From contig CANTXF010000011.1 of assembly GCA_947853665.1 (NCBI GenBank), positions 1-44,745 of the forward strand: a stretch of DNA of 44,745 nucleotides, given 5' to 3'. Made by a program: the position numbers and the translations under genes. Under the pieces are notes generated by a model. The model was not told where the DNA came from. It made no database searches and saw only the letters and a program-made list of their open reading frames with translations. Position 1 is the stretch's first letter. Each line of letters starts with the position of its first letter. Shown in pieces: positions 1 to 8,607 of the stretch. The DNA is from an uncultured Deferribacterales bacterium. Lineage in GTDB: Bacteria > Chrysiogenota > Deferribacteres > Deferribacterales > Mucispirillaceae.

Positions 1-2
1 AC

Positions 3-95
3 GGAACTTGGAAGAACACGCCTGCCAAAAACTGCATAGTGTGTCATAAAACAAGGCCCGTGCTTTCCAGCGGCGCTTTGCACAGCATGAATTAA
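3..95 (+). CDS. C-terminal end of a c-type cytochrome (partial)
   Basis: An open frame enters from the left edge and ends at TAA 93-95. The 30 visible residues include one complete CxxCH heme-attachment motif (C-I-V-C-H) followed by a short tail that ends in A-L-H-S-M-N. The spacing (about 20 residues from the last heme motif to the stop, with a further His near the end) is typical of small periplasmic multi-heme cytochromes, in which the His of the motif and a distant His ligate the heme. Only one heme motif is in view, so the total heme number and subfamily cannot be told. The tail resembles the tetraheme cytochrome at 27554-27892 only in general style. Confidence 0.7.
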   Translation, partial: GTWKNTPAKNCIVCHKTRPVLSSGALHSMN

Positions 96-133
96 GAATA
101 CTGTACTTCCCATACAGTATGCCTCTATAAAGA

Positions 134-162
134 GATAAGGCGGGCTTAAAGCCCGCCTTATC
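134..162. terminator. Hairpin between the convergent cytochrome and tetR genes
   Basis: A GC-rich perfect stem of about 13 bp (GATAAGGCGGGCT paired with its complement, loop of 3) lies between the two convergent genes. The T-tracts on either side are weak, so it may act as a modest bidirectional terminator. Confidence 0.6.
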
Positions 163-200
163 CGTAAATTCACTGAAATAAAAGGCGGATTGACCGTCTT

Positions 201-854
201 TTAAAAAATTTCCTTTTCGCATACGAAGGTTTCCGGGTATTTGCTGTCGTTTTCCAGAGCCAGGCTTTTCGCGAACATTTCCGTAAAATAATGAACCCTG
301 TTGCTTACGTTCGATTCCGGCAGACGGAAAGTAACCTTATGAAAAAGGGTAAAAGAGTTGACCATACCGACGAAAGTATCCACTATGTAGCGCAGGTTAT
401 GGCTTTTATGGATGGCCCCGCTGTCGGAGAAGCGTTTAAGGCGCTTTTCTATTGCTTCGTTGGAGCCGGTGATTTTATAAAGCTCGTGGCGGAAAGTCTT
501 ATTTACGGCGGCGATATTAGCCACGGTTTTCGTTTCGTTTTCGTATTTGATTATAGTATCCATCAGCACGTCGGCCAGCGAGTGCATTTCTTCGATAAGC
601 GTGTCCTTTACCGGGATATCGTCGAAAGATACGTTTATCCGCGAAGTCATTACGTTTACGGTGGCCTGCAGCAGCTTTTCCTTAGTGCCGAAATAGCGGC
701 TGATAAGTGAAATATTAAGATTGGCCAGCCTTGCTATTTCCGTGTAAGTGGCGTCTTCGTAGCCTTTATCCGCAAATACTGCGGCAGCGGCGTTTATTAT
801 CCGCGCTATGCTGGCTTCCTTATTACGCCTGATAATTTTTCTTTCTTCGCTCAT
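201..854 (-). CDS. TetR/AcrR-family transcriptional regulator
   Basis: This 217-residue protein has the size and layout of the TetR family. An N-terminal helix-turn-helix lies at about residues 15-60, with the family pattern A-R-I-I-N-A-A-A-x-V-F-A-D-K-G-Y followed by T-E-I-A-R-L-A-N and I-S-R-Y-F-G-T-K-E-K-L-L. The helical C-terminal part, expected to bind a ligand and form the dimer, is not recognisable by sequence. Family members are usually repressors of nearby genes. Here the neighbours are a convergent cytochrome and, upstream on the same strand, a cNMP/CBS protein that has its own terminator. The target is therefore unclear and could be the gene itself. An inverted repeat sits 37-69 bases upstream of the start. 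Confidence 0.88.
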   Translation of the reverse strand: MSEERKIIRRNKEASIARIINAAAAVFADKGYEDATYTEIARLANLNISLISRYFGTKEKLLQATVNVMTSRINVSFDDIPVKDTLIEEMHSLADVLMDTIIKYENETKTVANIAAVNKTFRHELYKITGSNEAIEKRLKRFSDSGAIHKSHNLRYIVDTFVGMVNSFTLFHKVTFRLPESNVSNRVHYFTEMFAKSLALENDSKYPETFVCEKEIF

Positions 855-890
855 TTACAGTTTTCCCATTTATAACTCATTACTTCTTAA

Positions 891-923
891 ATCCTTTTAA
901 CGCCCGCGCAGGGCTAAAAGGAT
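891..923. promoter_or_regulatory. Inverted repeat upstream of tetR
   Basis: A 9-bp perfect arm (ATCCTTTTA with TAAAAGGAT) surrounds a second 4-bp GCCC/GGGC stem. It begins 37 bases before the tetR start codon. It could be an operator for the regulator or a leader hairpin in its mRNA; the sequence does not decide between these. Confidence 0.35.
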
Positions 924-979
924 ATTATCCGCTTATTATAAAAAGACCTCCCCGCCCGTTTTACGTTCAAAACGGAAAA

Positions 980-998
980 GGCCGCCTTAAAGGCGGCC
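980..998 (-). terminator. Intrinsic terminator of the cNMP/CBS/DUF294 gene
   Basis: An 8-bp GGCCGCCT/AGGCGGCC stem with a 3-base loop lies 7 bases past the stop codon at 1006. Read on the minus strand it is followed by TTTTCCGTTTT. Confidence 0.75.
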
Positions 999-1005
999 GG
1001 CAGTT

Positions 1006-2892
1006 TTACAATTCTTTTAAAAGATTTGTGCCGAAGCTTGTGTAAATAGTAAGAAAATGGAGCGCTCTTTTCAGTTTTTCCTGATAAAAAAGCGACAGGG
1101 ACGTTGGGTTTATGTAGTTCGTTACGGGCTGCCCGTTTATGGACTGATTCACCTGCTCGTTTATAAGCGTTTCCACTATGGTATCGAAGGCGATGATTGT
1201 TTGGGTAGCCATATCTTCCGGTATTATGCGCTTGCGCGCCAGATGCTCTATCCTTTCCACAGTGCTCATATCGTTTATTCCCGCGTATACGGAAAGCAGC
1301 CTCGTGGTATTTACAAGGTAGTGCAGGGCCTGGGTCTGGAGGTTGAACATATCCTTATTGGGGCCGTCCTTCTCCACTATAAAGCTGCCGAATTGAGATA
1401 CCGGCACTTTCACGGGCGGGGAGAGGGTTATCAGATGAGCCATCACGGACGGCTTATCGGCTATTTTTTTAAGCATATAGTTCCGCACGCCCCAGGCCAG
1501 GGTAATGTCTCCGTCGAAAGCGGCCATATCAGTAACGCAGGAGAAGCAGCTCTTTATTTCCGTTGAGGTTTTGGAGGCCCACTGGTCCACCTCTTTGAGC
1601 CAGTCGGAATAGCGCATTACGAAATCGCTCCCCGTGGCACGCCTGTCGCATATTGAAGAATAATAGCCGACGGCGATAAGGTTGCTTGTAAACTTCGCCA
1701 GAAATTCCTGAAACTTTTTAAAGGTTTCTCCGTTCGTTTCGTCGTCCAGAATAACGGCGTAATTTATCTGGGGCCTTAAATCCATTTCGCGCCGCGCACC
1801 GGAACCGAGTATTAAAAAGCAATACCTGTGGTCGGAGAGAATAAGGCCCTCTTTTCCGGCGAATTCGTCGGAAGTGATTTTAAATACCTTTTTCTGTATC
1901 GCGTGGTGTATGGATGACAGAGCCGTAAGCTCCTCCCGGGACATTCTGGAGGAGGTGGCAAGGCTTTTCGCCACCCGATACATTCCGGAAAATATCTGCT
2001 TCAGCTCGTCCAGAGTTTTGATGCTGTCTATATGGGCGCAGTAAACGCTGGCGTTCTCAAAGAGGATTTTTGCTATATCGTGGGATGATATGACGCCCGC
2101 CGGTTTGCCGTTCTTGTTTACGAGAGCGTGGGTGGCCCCTGCCGCCTGCATTTCGTTAAGGGCCTCCACTATGGGAAATTCCGGGGGGAATACAAGGGGC
2201 TTTGTGTCCATATAGCGTTCCACTTCCGGATGAAGGGCGTTTTCCTCTATATCCGTCATAAATTTTACCACCAGGTTTTTGGAGGTAAGCAGGCCCTTTA
2301 CTATCTGCTTTCTGTTTACCACGAGAAGGCTGCTTATATTGTGCTCGCTCATAAGCCTGCTCGCTTCCGTTACGGATTTTCCCGTCTGTATGGATATTAC
2401 GGGAGAACTCATGCAGTTTCCCACGGATTTGAAGGTGGAATCCATCATGGAGGTGCTTGATGCGTTCTCAAGGTCGTTCAGCCTTGTCTGTATGCATTTT
2501 ATGAGCTGCTGCCTGAACTCGTCCGACAGCTCCATAAGCCTGTATATGCAAAGCTCGTGGACAAAAAGCAGATCGCAGTCCGTTTCCGCCACGGCGTTCA
2601 TGGTATACATGGTTTTTCCGAGGAAGGTGGATAAACCTACGGCTTCGTTCTCGCAGACTATCTTTAAGCTCGTGTTGGGCCTTGTGAGGGCTACCCTTCC
2701 GTTAAGCGCGAAGTAAATGCCTTTATGATAGCGCTCGCCCTTTCTGAAAGCCAGCTCGTCTTTAAGAAGATGCAGATCTTCCACCCTCGTAAGGGCGGAG
2801 GACAGGTCCTCTTCCGAAACGTGCTTGAAAAGGGCCTGGCCCTTCAGCTTGGCTACGTTTTCCGCGGAAAGTTTCTGATGTTCCCTGTGCAT
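1006..2892 (-). CDS. Cyclic-nucleotide-binding/CBS/DUF294 signalling protein with altered nucleotidyltransferase site
   Basis: The 628 residues show the order typical of this family: a cNMP-binding-like domain (about 15-140), a pair of CBS domains (about 155-280, with M-S-S-P-V and I-S-S-L-L-V-V), a DUF294 nucleotidyltransferase-like domain (about 300-440) and the DUF294 C-terminal helical domain (about 470-625). Such proteins are predicted cytoplasmic sensors of nucleotides. The nucleotidyltransferase signature G363-S364-G-A-R-R-E is present, but where active members carry an Asp-Gln-Asp metal-binding triplet this protein has Q375-I-N377. Catalysis by that domain is therefore doubtful, and it may serve as a binding or regulatory module. 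The start is supported by AGGAG upstream of ATG 2892. The gene is transcribed alone and divergently from the DUF815 ATPase. Confidence 0.85.
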   Translation of the reverse strand: MHREHQKLSAENVAKLKGQALFKHVSEEDLSSALTRVEDLHLLKDELAFRKGERYHKGIYFALNGRVALTRPNTSLKIVCENEAVGLSTFLGKTMYTMNAVAETDCDLLFVHELCIYRLMELSDEFRQQLIKCIQTRLNDLENASSTSMMDSTFKSVGNCMSSPVISIQTGKSVTEASRLMSEHNISSLLVVNRKQIVKGLLTSKNLVVKFMTDIEENALHPEVERYMDTKPLVFPPEFPIVEALNEMQAAGATHALVNKNGKPAGVISSHDIAKILFENASVYCAHIDSIKTLDELKQIFSGMYRVAKSLATSSRMSREELTALSSIHHAIQKKVFKITSDEFAGKEGLILSDHRYCFLILGSGARREMDLRPQINYAVILDDETNGETFKKFQEFLAKFTSNLIAVGYYSSICDRRATGSDFVMRYSDWLKEVDQWASKTSTEIKSCFSCVTDMAAFDGDITLAWGVRNYMLKKIADKPSVMAHLITLSPPVKVPVSQFGSFIVEKDGPNKDMFNLQTQALHYLVNTTRLLSVYAGINDMSTVERIEHLARKRIIPEDMATQTIIAFDTIVETLINEQVNQSINGQPVTNYINPTSLSLFYQEKLKRALHFLTIYTSFGTNLLKEL

Positions 2893-3003
2893 GGGCCGCT
2901 CCTAAACAAATATCGTCCTTTTTTCAATATAATCATACTTTTATCTAAAATACAATCGGTTTATTAATAATTTAGTTTAAAAAAGGACTGTCTTTTTATT
3001 TGC

Positions 3004-3031
3004 TTGACCTTAAGGGGAACAAATATATAAT
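3004..3031 (+). promoter_or_regulatory. Sigma-70-type promoter for the DUF815 ATPase gene
   Basis: TTGACC at 3004-3009 and TATAAT at 3026-3031 are separated by 16 bases. The predicted RNA start near 3038 gives a leader of about 80 bases before ATG 3120. Confidence 0.7.
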
Positions 3032-3119
3032 AGCTCTTTCAGTATATTGCGGGTAAACCTTTTTGCAGAAAGCGGCTTTCGTTAAGAGGGTTTACAGCGC
3101 GTTTTATTTCGGAGACTTT

Positions 3120-3851
3120 ATGTTTGACCGCCCGGCTTACAGATATATCAACGGTTCTCTTGAGGAAGCCGTAATAACGTCGGATATTTCCATGGAAGAG
3201 CTTAAAGCAGTTTCCTCCCAGGTCCTGCTGGCGGAGAGGAACGTGGTTTCCTTTATTTCCGGCGGCCCTTTTCTCAATATGCTTTTATGGGGGGAGAAGG
3301 GTAGCGGCAAGTCCACCCTTTTAAGGCTGCTTGCGGCCAAATACGGCGGCAGCGGCCTTGTTACCGTGGAATTTATCGACGACAGACCGGCGGGCGTATA
3401 CGGCCTTTACGGGATGATAAGGGCCTGCCCGGATAAGAAGTTCATACTTTATTTCGACGATATTTCCTTTAATGAGAGCGACGATTCTTACAGAAGGTTC
3501 AAATCCGCCGTTGAGGGCGGCCTTGAGGAAAAGCCCGGAAACGTCCTTTTCGCGGCCACTTCCAACAAGCGCCACCTTGTTTCCGATAAGGGCGGCGATA
3601 CGGGCGACATATACGACAGGGACGAAATGAACGAGCGCACCTCCCTTCAGGCCCGTTTCGGCCTTTCCATAGGGTTCTATCCGCTTAATAAGGACAATTA
3701 TATTAAAATATGCGCCATGTATCTTGACAAATACGGCGTCGAGGCCGTGCCCGGCTGGGAAAAGGCCGCCGAGGCCTACGCCATAGACAGGGGCGGCAGA
3801 AGCGGGCGCCTTGCGAAGCAGTTTGCCGCCTACACGGCGATAACGCGTTAA
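3120..3851 (+). CDS. DUF815 family AAA-type ATPase
   Basis: The protein of 243 residues has a Walker A loop (G-E-K-G-S-G-K-S-T, about residues 58-66) and a Walker B strand (I-L-Y-F-D-D-I) at about 110. It matches the DUF815 P-loop ATPases, a broadly distributed family of unknown cellular role related to AAA+ proteins. The pattern A-T-S-N-K-R-H-L about 40 residues after Walker B resembles the sensor-1 region and is typical of the family. The start was placed at ATG 3120 because GGAG lies 5 bases upstream of it; an upstream in-frame TTG at 3063 has no such site. It is the first gene of a plus-strand cluster with a small protein and a predicted outer-membrane protein, and the function of that cluster is not evident. 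Confidence 0.85.
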   Translation: MFDRPAYRYINGSLEEAVITSDISMEELKAVSSQVLLAERNVVSFISGGPFLNMLLWGEKGSGKSTLLRLLAAKYGGSGLVTVEFIDDRPAGVYGLYGMIRACPDKKFILYFDDISFNESDDSYRRFKSAVEGGLEEKPGNVLFAATSNKRHLVSDKGGDTGDIYDRDEMNERTSLQARFGLSIGFYPLNKDNYIKICAMYLDKYGVEAVPGWEKAAEAYAIDRGGRSGRLAKQFAAYTAITR

Positions 3852-3875
3852 AATTCATCAAAAGAGGTATAAATC

Positions 3876-4109
3876 ATGGAAAAAATAAAAATTCAGGCAA
3901 ATCTTTCCGTAGACAGGTCGGGAGGCCCGGAAAAGCTGCCTCTTATCATCGAAAAGGTAAAAGAAGCCGTGGAAGCCAAATATCCTGACGCCGATATAGC
4001 CGTAAGGAAAGGGTATTTTAAAACGATAGACGGCATCTGGGCAAGCGACGCGGCAGTGGAAAAGGATATTTTCGCCATAGTGGAAAGCGTAAGGAAACAG
4101 GTTCTTTAG
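3876..4109 (+). CDS. Small hypothetical protein (77 aa)
   Basis: This short gene has an AGAGG ribosome-binding site 10 bases before its ATG and codon use like its neighbours. The product is soluble, with no signal peptide or membrane segment. Its composition alternates strand-like and helix-like segments: a first strand with K-I-K-I-Q-A-N-L-S-V, a charged helix with E-K-V-K-E-A-V-E-A-K-Y, a middle strand and a final helix. I do not recognise the family. It lies 24 bases after the ATPase gene and 4 bases before the next gene, so it is probably co-transcribed with both. Confidence 0.7.
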   Translation: MEKIKIQANLSVDRSGGPEKLPLIIEKVKEAVEAKYPDADIAVRKGYFKTIDGIWASDAAVEKDIFAIVESVRKQVL

Positions 4110-4113
4110 CTCT

Positions 4114-5109
4114 ATGGCGCGTTCCGTTTTCAGATACGCGGCGTTTTTTATTTTTTTCTGCGCCGTATCCTTCCGCGCGGAAGCCGCGGAGAGCCGCTCT
4201 CCCATAATAGAGGGGGCGGCGGGCCCCGGGATAATGGCTTTCGAGCAGATGTTCATAGATAAATCCGTGGCCGGCGTTTCTGGCAATTTTATTCCCTATG
4301 GCCGCGTGCATCTGCGTTTTGGGGACGGAAAGTTCCTCCGCCCGGAAATAATAGCGGAGGATTCCGGCGCTTTTAATTTCGATATTTCGGGCATAAAGGA
4401 GGGCGGCGGCTCTTCTTCCTACAACAACTATTACCTTAAACTGCCTTTAGGCATACCTGTGCCGTTTTTTCATTACAGGTCGAGCCTTGCCCTGGACGCC
4501 AGATATTCCGTTTCCGTAACCGGAGTAAAGCTGAAGGACAAGGCCCTTGTAAATAACAGAATTTATGAAAGCGGCGGCAAGTTCAGGGCGGTTTCCTCAG
4601 AAATGACTTTCAGGCTGTATCTTAACACGCCAGTAGTTCCGAACCCCAGCTTTTTTGAGTATTCTTATTTCGGCGTGTTCTATTCGGAGCGGGTCCTTCC
4701 CAGAACCGCCGCTCCCCCCGGGTCAAGCCCGGACGAGCCGGATATTCTTGTAAGCACTCTTACGAGAACGGGCGGCATTTTCTACGACATGAAAAAGGAC
4801 ACGCCGCTTAAAGGGCTTAATTTCGACATATCCGCCTATCTGGGATACGGGGATATGTTCAAGCTGGAGGATATAAGCGCCATAGGAGCCTCTTTCGGCA
4901 ACACGAAAGAGCTGCTTACGATTTACGCCAAGGGCGGCCTGAGTTACAGGTATATTTTCGGCAACAATATGGGCCTGGACCTTAACCTTGGAGTGTCTTA
5001 TTTCGTTACCACGGAGTTTTTAAGCACCGCGGACGATTCCAAATACGCGGTAAACACCGGGGGCGACCTTAGATATTTCGCGTCCCTTAATTTTGTTTTC
5101 GGCTACTGA
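4114..5109 (+). CDS. Predicted outer-membrane beta-barrel-like protein
   Basis: The 331-residue product begins with a clear signal peptide (basic start, hydrophobic core F-F-I-F-F-C-A-V-S-F, cleavage likely after A-E-A at about residue 24). The mature part is rich in Tyr, Phe, Gly and Ser. It shows many short alternating hydrophobic stretches such as Y-Y-L-K-L-P-L and L-S-Y-R-Y-I-F-G, and ends with a strand F-A-S-L-N-F-V-F-G-Y. That terminal aromatic strand and the overall composition suggest an outer-membrane beta-barrel, though I cannot assign a known family. It starts 4 bases after the preceding small gene without a strong ribosome-binding site, so translation is probably coupled to that gene. 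Confidence 0.65.
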   Translation: MARSVFRYAAFFIFFCAVSFRAEAAESRSPIIEGAAGPGIMAFEQMFIDKSVAGVSGNFIPYGRVHLRFGDGKFLRPEIIAEDSGAFNFDISGIKEGGGSSSYNNYYLKLPLGIPVPFFHYRSSLALDARYSVSVTGVKLKDKALVNNRIYESGGKFRAVSSEMTFRLYLNTPVVPNPSFFEYSYFGVFYSERVLPRTAAPPGSSPDEPDILVSTLTRTGGIFYDMKKDTPLKGLNFDISAYLGYGDMFKLEDISAIGASFGNTKELLTIYAKGGLSYRYIFGNNMGLDLNLGVSYFVTTEFLSTADDSKYAVNTGGDLRYFASLNFVFGY

Positions 5110-5186
5110 TTTCCTAGCCTCTTGCAACCAGCCCCGGTTTATATTAAAGTAACCGGATTATATTAAACTTAAAAAAGGTCGGTAAT

Positions 5187-6200
5187 ATGCAACTTGATTT
5201 AACTCAGGCGTCGGGATTTGCCGGCGAGATAGCCGCCAGCTCCACATTGAGCGAGCTTAACGAGGTTAAGGTAAAATACCTTGGCAAAAAGGGGCTTATA
5301 TCCCTTCTTAATAAACAGCTTCCGTCTTTGGCGCCGGAGGAGCGTCCGGCTGCTGGAGAAAAAATACAGGGCCTCAGAAACGGCTTCGAGGCTCTTTTTC
5401 AGGAGCGTCTTGAAAAAATCGGCAGGGAAGCCAGAGAAAAAGCGATACTTTCCGAGTATATAGATATTTCCATGCCGGGATTTCCTTTTGTAAACGGTTC
5501 TCTGCACCCGGTGAACCGGGTTTACGACGAGATAGTGGATATTTTCACCATTGCGGGTTACGAGGTAAAGAGCGGCCCCGAAGTGGAGGACGACTATCAC
5601 AATTTCGAAGCGCTAAATATCCCTAAAACCCATCCGGCAAGGGATATGCAGGATACCTTTTATATCCACGGGGACATCGTTTTAAGAACCCATACGTCTC
5701 CCGTTCAGATACGTACCATGGAAAGCCAGAAGCCGCCGATAAAGATAATATCCCCGGGCAAGGTGTACCGCTGCGATTACGACGTTACCCACTCGCCCAT
5801 GTTCCACCAGGTGGAGGGCATCGTTGTTGATAAAGGCGTTACTTTCGGCGATATGAAAGGCGCTCTGAGGCTTTTTATATCCCGCATGTTCGGAGACGAC
5901 CTGGACGTAAGGCTCAGGCCCAGCTTTTTTCCCTTTACCGAGCCGTCGGCGGAGGTGGATATGGGCTGCGTTCAGTGCCGGGGCAAAGGCTGCCGTATGT
6001 GCAAGGGCACGGGCTGGCTGGAGATAGGGGGCTGCGGCATGGTGGACCCGGAGGTTTTCAGGTTCGTCGGTACCGATCCCGACGTTTACAGCGGCTTCGC
6101 TTTCGGCATGGGTATAGAGCGCATAGCCCTGCTTAAATACGGCATAGACGATATCAGGCTTTTTTACGAAAACAGCCTTAAATTCCTTAAACAGTTCTAG
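5187..6200 (+). CDS. pheS: Phenylalanyl-tRNA synthetase alpha subunit
   Basis: PheS is the catalytic subunit of the alpha2-beta2 enzyme that charges tRNA-Phe in the cytoplasm. The 337 residues are normal length. They include the N-terminal coiled-coil arm, the signature H-P-A-R-D-M-Q-D-T-F-Y, the class II motif around R-T-H-T-S-P-V-Q, and the motif 3 region G-M-G-I-E-R-I-A-L-L-K-Y. A cysteine knuckle C-V-Q-C-R-G-K-G-C-R-M-C precedes the G-C-G-M-V motif, as in many bacterial PheS proteins. pheT follows 12 bases later, as expected. Unlike many genomes, no infC-rpmI-rplT cluster precedes it. Confidence 0.97.
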   Translation: MQLDLTQASGFAGEIAASSTLSELNEVKVKYLGKKGLISLLNKQLPSLAPEERPAAGEKIQGLRNGFEALFQERLEKIGREAREKAILSEYIDISMPGFPFVNGSLHPVNRVYDEIVDIFTIAGYEVKSGPEVEDDYHNFEALNIPKTHPARDMQDTFYIHGDIVLRTHTSPVQIRTMESQKPPIKIISPGKVYRCDYDVTHSPMFHQVEGIVVDKGVTFGDMKGALRLFISRMFGDDLDVRLRPSFFPFTEPSAEVDMGCVQCRGKGCRMCKGTGWLEIGGCGMVDPEVFRFVGTDPDVYSGFAFGMGIERIALLKYGIDDIRLFYENSLKFLKQF

Positions 6201-6212
6201 GAGCGGGGTATA

Positions 6213-8591
6213 ATGAAGATAAGCGTAAACTGGCTTAAAAATTACGTCGATATAGATGGCATTTCGTTAAAGGAGCTTGCGGACGGCCTTACTCTGGCCG
6301 GTCTCGAGGTGGAGGGCATAGAGTCTTCCGAAAGGGTTTCGGGCGTCGTAACGGCGAAAGTCCTTGAGAAGGAAAAGCACCCCAATGCGGATAAACTCAG
6401 CCTCTGCACCGTTACGGACGGAAAGGAAACCGTTAAGGTGGTTTGCGGCGCGCCGAACGTGGCCGCCGGGCAGATTGTCGCCTTTGCCTCTCTTGGGGCC
6501 AGGCTTCCGGGTATCACCATAAAAGCCGCTAAAATAAGGGGCGTTGAATCCTGCGGCATGCTTTGCTCCGAAAGGGAGCTTGGCCTTACGGACGAACATT
6601 CCGGCATACTCGTTCTGCCGGAAGGCACGGACCTGGGGCTTGATATAAACGACGTTCTGGGCCTTGGGGACGCGGTTTTCGAGCTGAACGTAACTCCTAA
6701 CAGGCCGGACCTGCTTTCGGCCGTAGGCGTTGCCAGAGAAGCGGGAGCGGTGTTTTCCAGAAAAGTGAATGCTCCATCCCTTACCCTTGCGGAATCTCCG
6801 GAGGAAGCCGCCTCTTACGCTTTCGTAAAGGTGGAGGAGCCGGATAAATGCCCGGTCTATACGGGCAGGATAATAAAAGGCATAAAAATAGGCCCCTCGC
6901 CCCTGTGGATGCAGAACCGCCTGAAAGCTTCCGGCATAAGAGCGATAAACAACGTGGTGGACGTTACCAACTACGTTCTTATGGAATACGGCCAGCCCCT
7001 TCACGCTTTCGATATGAAGCGCGTCAAAAACGGAATAACCGTCCGCTCCGCCGTAGAAGGGGAGAAAATAGTAACCCTGGACGGAAAGGAAAGAACCCTT
7101 GACGGCGGTATGCTCGTTATCGCCGATGATGAAAAGGCTCTTGCCGTGGCGGGCGTTATGGGCGGAGAGTTTTCCGGCGTTGCCGGGGATACGGACACGG
7201 TGTTTCTCGAGTGCGCCTATTTCGCGCCTGATACGGTGCGCCGCACGTCTAAAAAGCTGGGCCTGTCGTCCGATTCCTCCTACCGCTACGAGCGCGGTAT
7301 AGACAGGGGAGCGGTGGAAGCGCTTTCCGACTATTCGGCTGCTCTTATGGCGCGGATATGCGGCGGAGAGGTTTTAAAGGGGCGCGTCGGCGGAGTTTTC
7401 AAAAAATATGAGACAGGGCCGGTTATTTCTTCCGTTTCCGGGATAAACGCCCTTTTGGGAACCGATATAAAGGCTTCGGAAATGGCGGATATTTTAAACG
7501 GCCTGGGTATTGTAACATCCATTGAGGGCGACAGGCTCGTTTCCGCTGCGCCGTCTTTTCGTGTGGATATAGAAAGGCCCGCGGATATAGCGGAGGAAGT
7601 GGGCAGAATCTACGGTTACGACAGGATAGAGACCACCGTTCCGCCAGTCAGGGCCGACGCCGGGCGCCTGCCTGCGGAGCTGAGGCTATCAAGGGGCGTA
7701 AGAGCCCGTATGGAAGCGTTAGGCTTTAACGAGGCCGTAAATTTTTCCTTTATGGGCGGTGATTATCTTTCCATGTTCGACGGGGACGAAAGGTTCGTGA
7801 AGATACTTAACCCTATTTCCGCCGACATGGCCTGGATGCGGACTTACGTTTTCCCCGGGATCCTGAAAAACCTTAAAACCAACTGGAACCAGGGTGAAAC
7901 GGACATAAGGCTTTTTGAAATATCGGCGTCCTACGTTTCCAGAGGGGCGGATAAGCTGGCGGAGGAAAGGCCGAAATTCGCTCTCGGCGTTATGGGCTCC
8001 TTTATGAGCGCATCCTGGATAAAGTCGGGCGATCAGGACGTTTATTTTTATCTTAAAGGCGTTCTCGACAATATCTTTTCCTTTATGCGGATAAAGGCGG
8101 AATATAAAAGACTTGAAGACCGCCCCTTTCTCCATCCGGGAAAATCGGCGGAGATTTCATGCAATGGCCGCGTTCTGGGCTTTATAGGCGCTCTGCATCC
8201 TGATTTTGCGGAAAAGCTCGATATGAAGGCCCCCGCCTATCTGGCGGAAATAGATTTTGCTCTGGCGTGCGAAATATCCGAAGGGAACCCGTTTTCCTAC
8301 GCTAAATTTTCAAGATTTCCTTCCGTGGAAAGGGATCTTGCCGTCGTCGTTCCGTCTGGGGCGGAGGTAGGGCCCATGCTTGAGGCGGTTCGAGAAATTT
8401 CGACGCTTATTTCCGATATAAGGCTGTTCGACGTTTATTCCGGCAAAGGCGTGGAGGAAGGCTGCAAAAGCGCGGCTTTCAGAATAACTTTTTCCGATTT
8501 GTCGAAAACTCTCAGCGAGGAGGATATAAATCCTCAGATAGAGCGTATCCTGGAAATGCTTGCGGAGAGGTTCGGCGCTAAACTGAGATAG
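6213..8591 (+). CDS. pheT: Phenylalanyl-tRNA synthetase beta subunit
   Basis: PheT pairs with PheS and binds and edits the tRNA. Its 792 residues show the standard domain order: an EMAP/OB-type tRNA-binding domain (about 40-150, with H-P-N-A-D-K-L-S and V-C-G-A-P-N), the B3/B4 editing region (about 210-365, with H-A-F-D), B5 (about 400-470), the catalytic-like core, and a C-terminal ferredoxin-fold anticodon-binding domain (about 700-792, F-P-S-V-E-R-D-L-A-V-V-V). AGGAG lies before ATG 6213. The gene is co-transcribed with pheS, and the following ankyrin/Sel1 gene starts 16 bases after its stop. Confidence 0.97.
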   Translation: MKISVNWLKNYVDIDGISLKELADGLTLAGLEVEGIESSERVSGVVTAKVLEKEKHPNADKLSLCTVTDGKETVKVVCGAPNVAAGQIVAFASLGARLPGITIKAAKIRGVESCGMLCSERELGLTDEHSGILVLPEGTDLGLDINDVLGLGDAVFELNVTPNRPDLLSAVGVAREAGAVFSRKVNAPSLTLAESPEEAASYAFVKVEEPDKCPVYTGRIIKGIKIGPSPLWMQNRLKASGIRAINNVVDVTNYVLMEYGQPLHAFDMKRVKNGITVRSAVEGEKIVTLDGKERTLDGGMLVIADDEKALAVAGVMGGEFSGVAGDTDTVFLECAYFAPDTVRRTSKKLGLSSDSSYRYERGIDRGAVEALSDYSAALMARICGGEVLKGRVGGVFKKYETGPVISSVSGINALLGTDIKASEMADILNGLGIVTSIEGDRLVSAAPSFRVDIERPADIAEEVGRIYGYDRIETTVPPVRADAGRLPAELRLSRGVRARMEALGFNEAVNFSFMGGDYLSMFDGDERFVKILNPISADMAWMRTYVFPGILKNLKTNWNQGETDIRLFEISASYVSRGADKLAEERPKFALGVMGSFMSASWIKSGDQDVYFYLKGVLDNIFSFMRIKAEYKRLEDRPFLHPGKSAEISCNGRVLGFIGALHPDFAEKLDMKAPAYLAEIDFALACEISEGNPFSYAKFSRFPSVERDLAVVVPSGAEVGPMLEAVREISTLISDIRLFDVYSGKGVEEGCKSAAFRITFSDLSKTLSEEDINPQIERILEMLAERFGAKLR

Positions 8592-8607
8592 GGGAGGGGC
8601 TGTAAAG

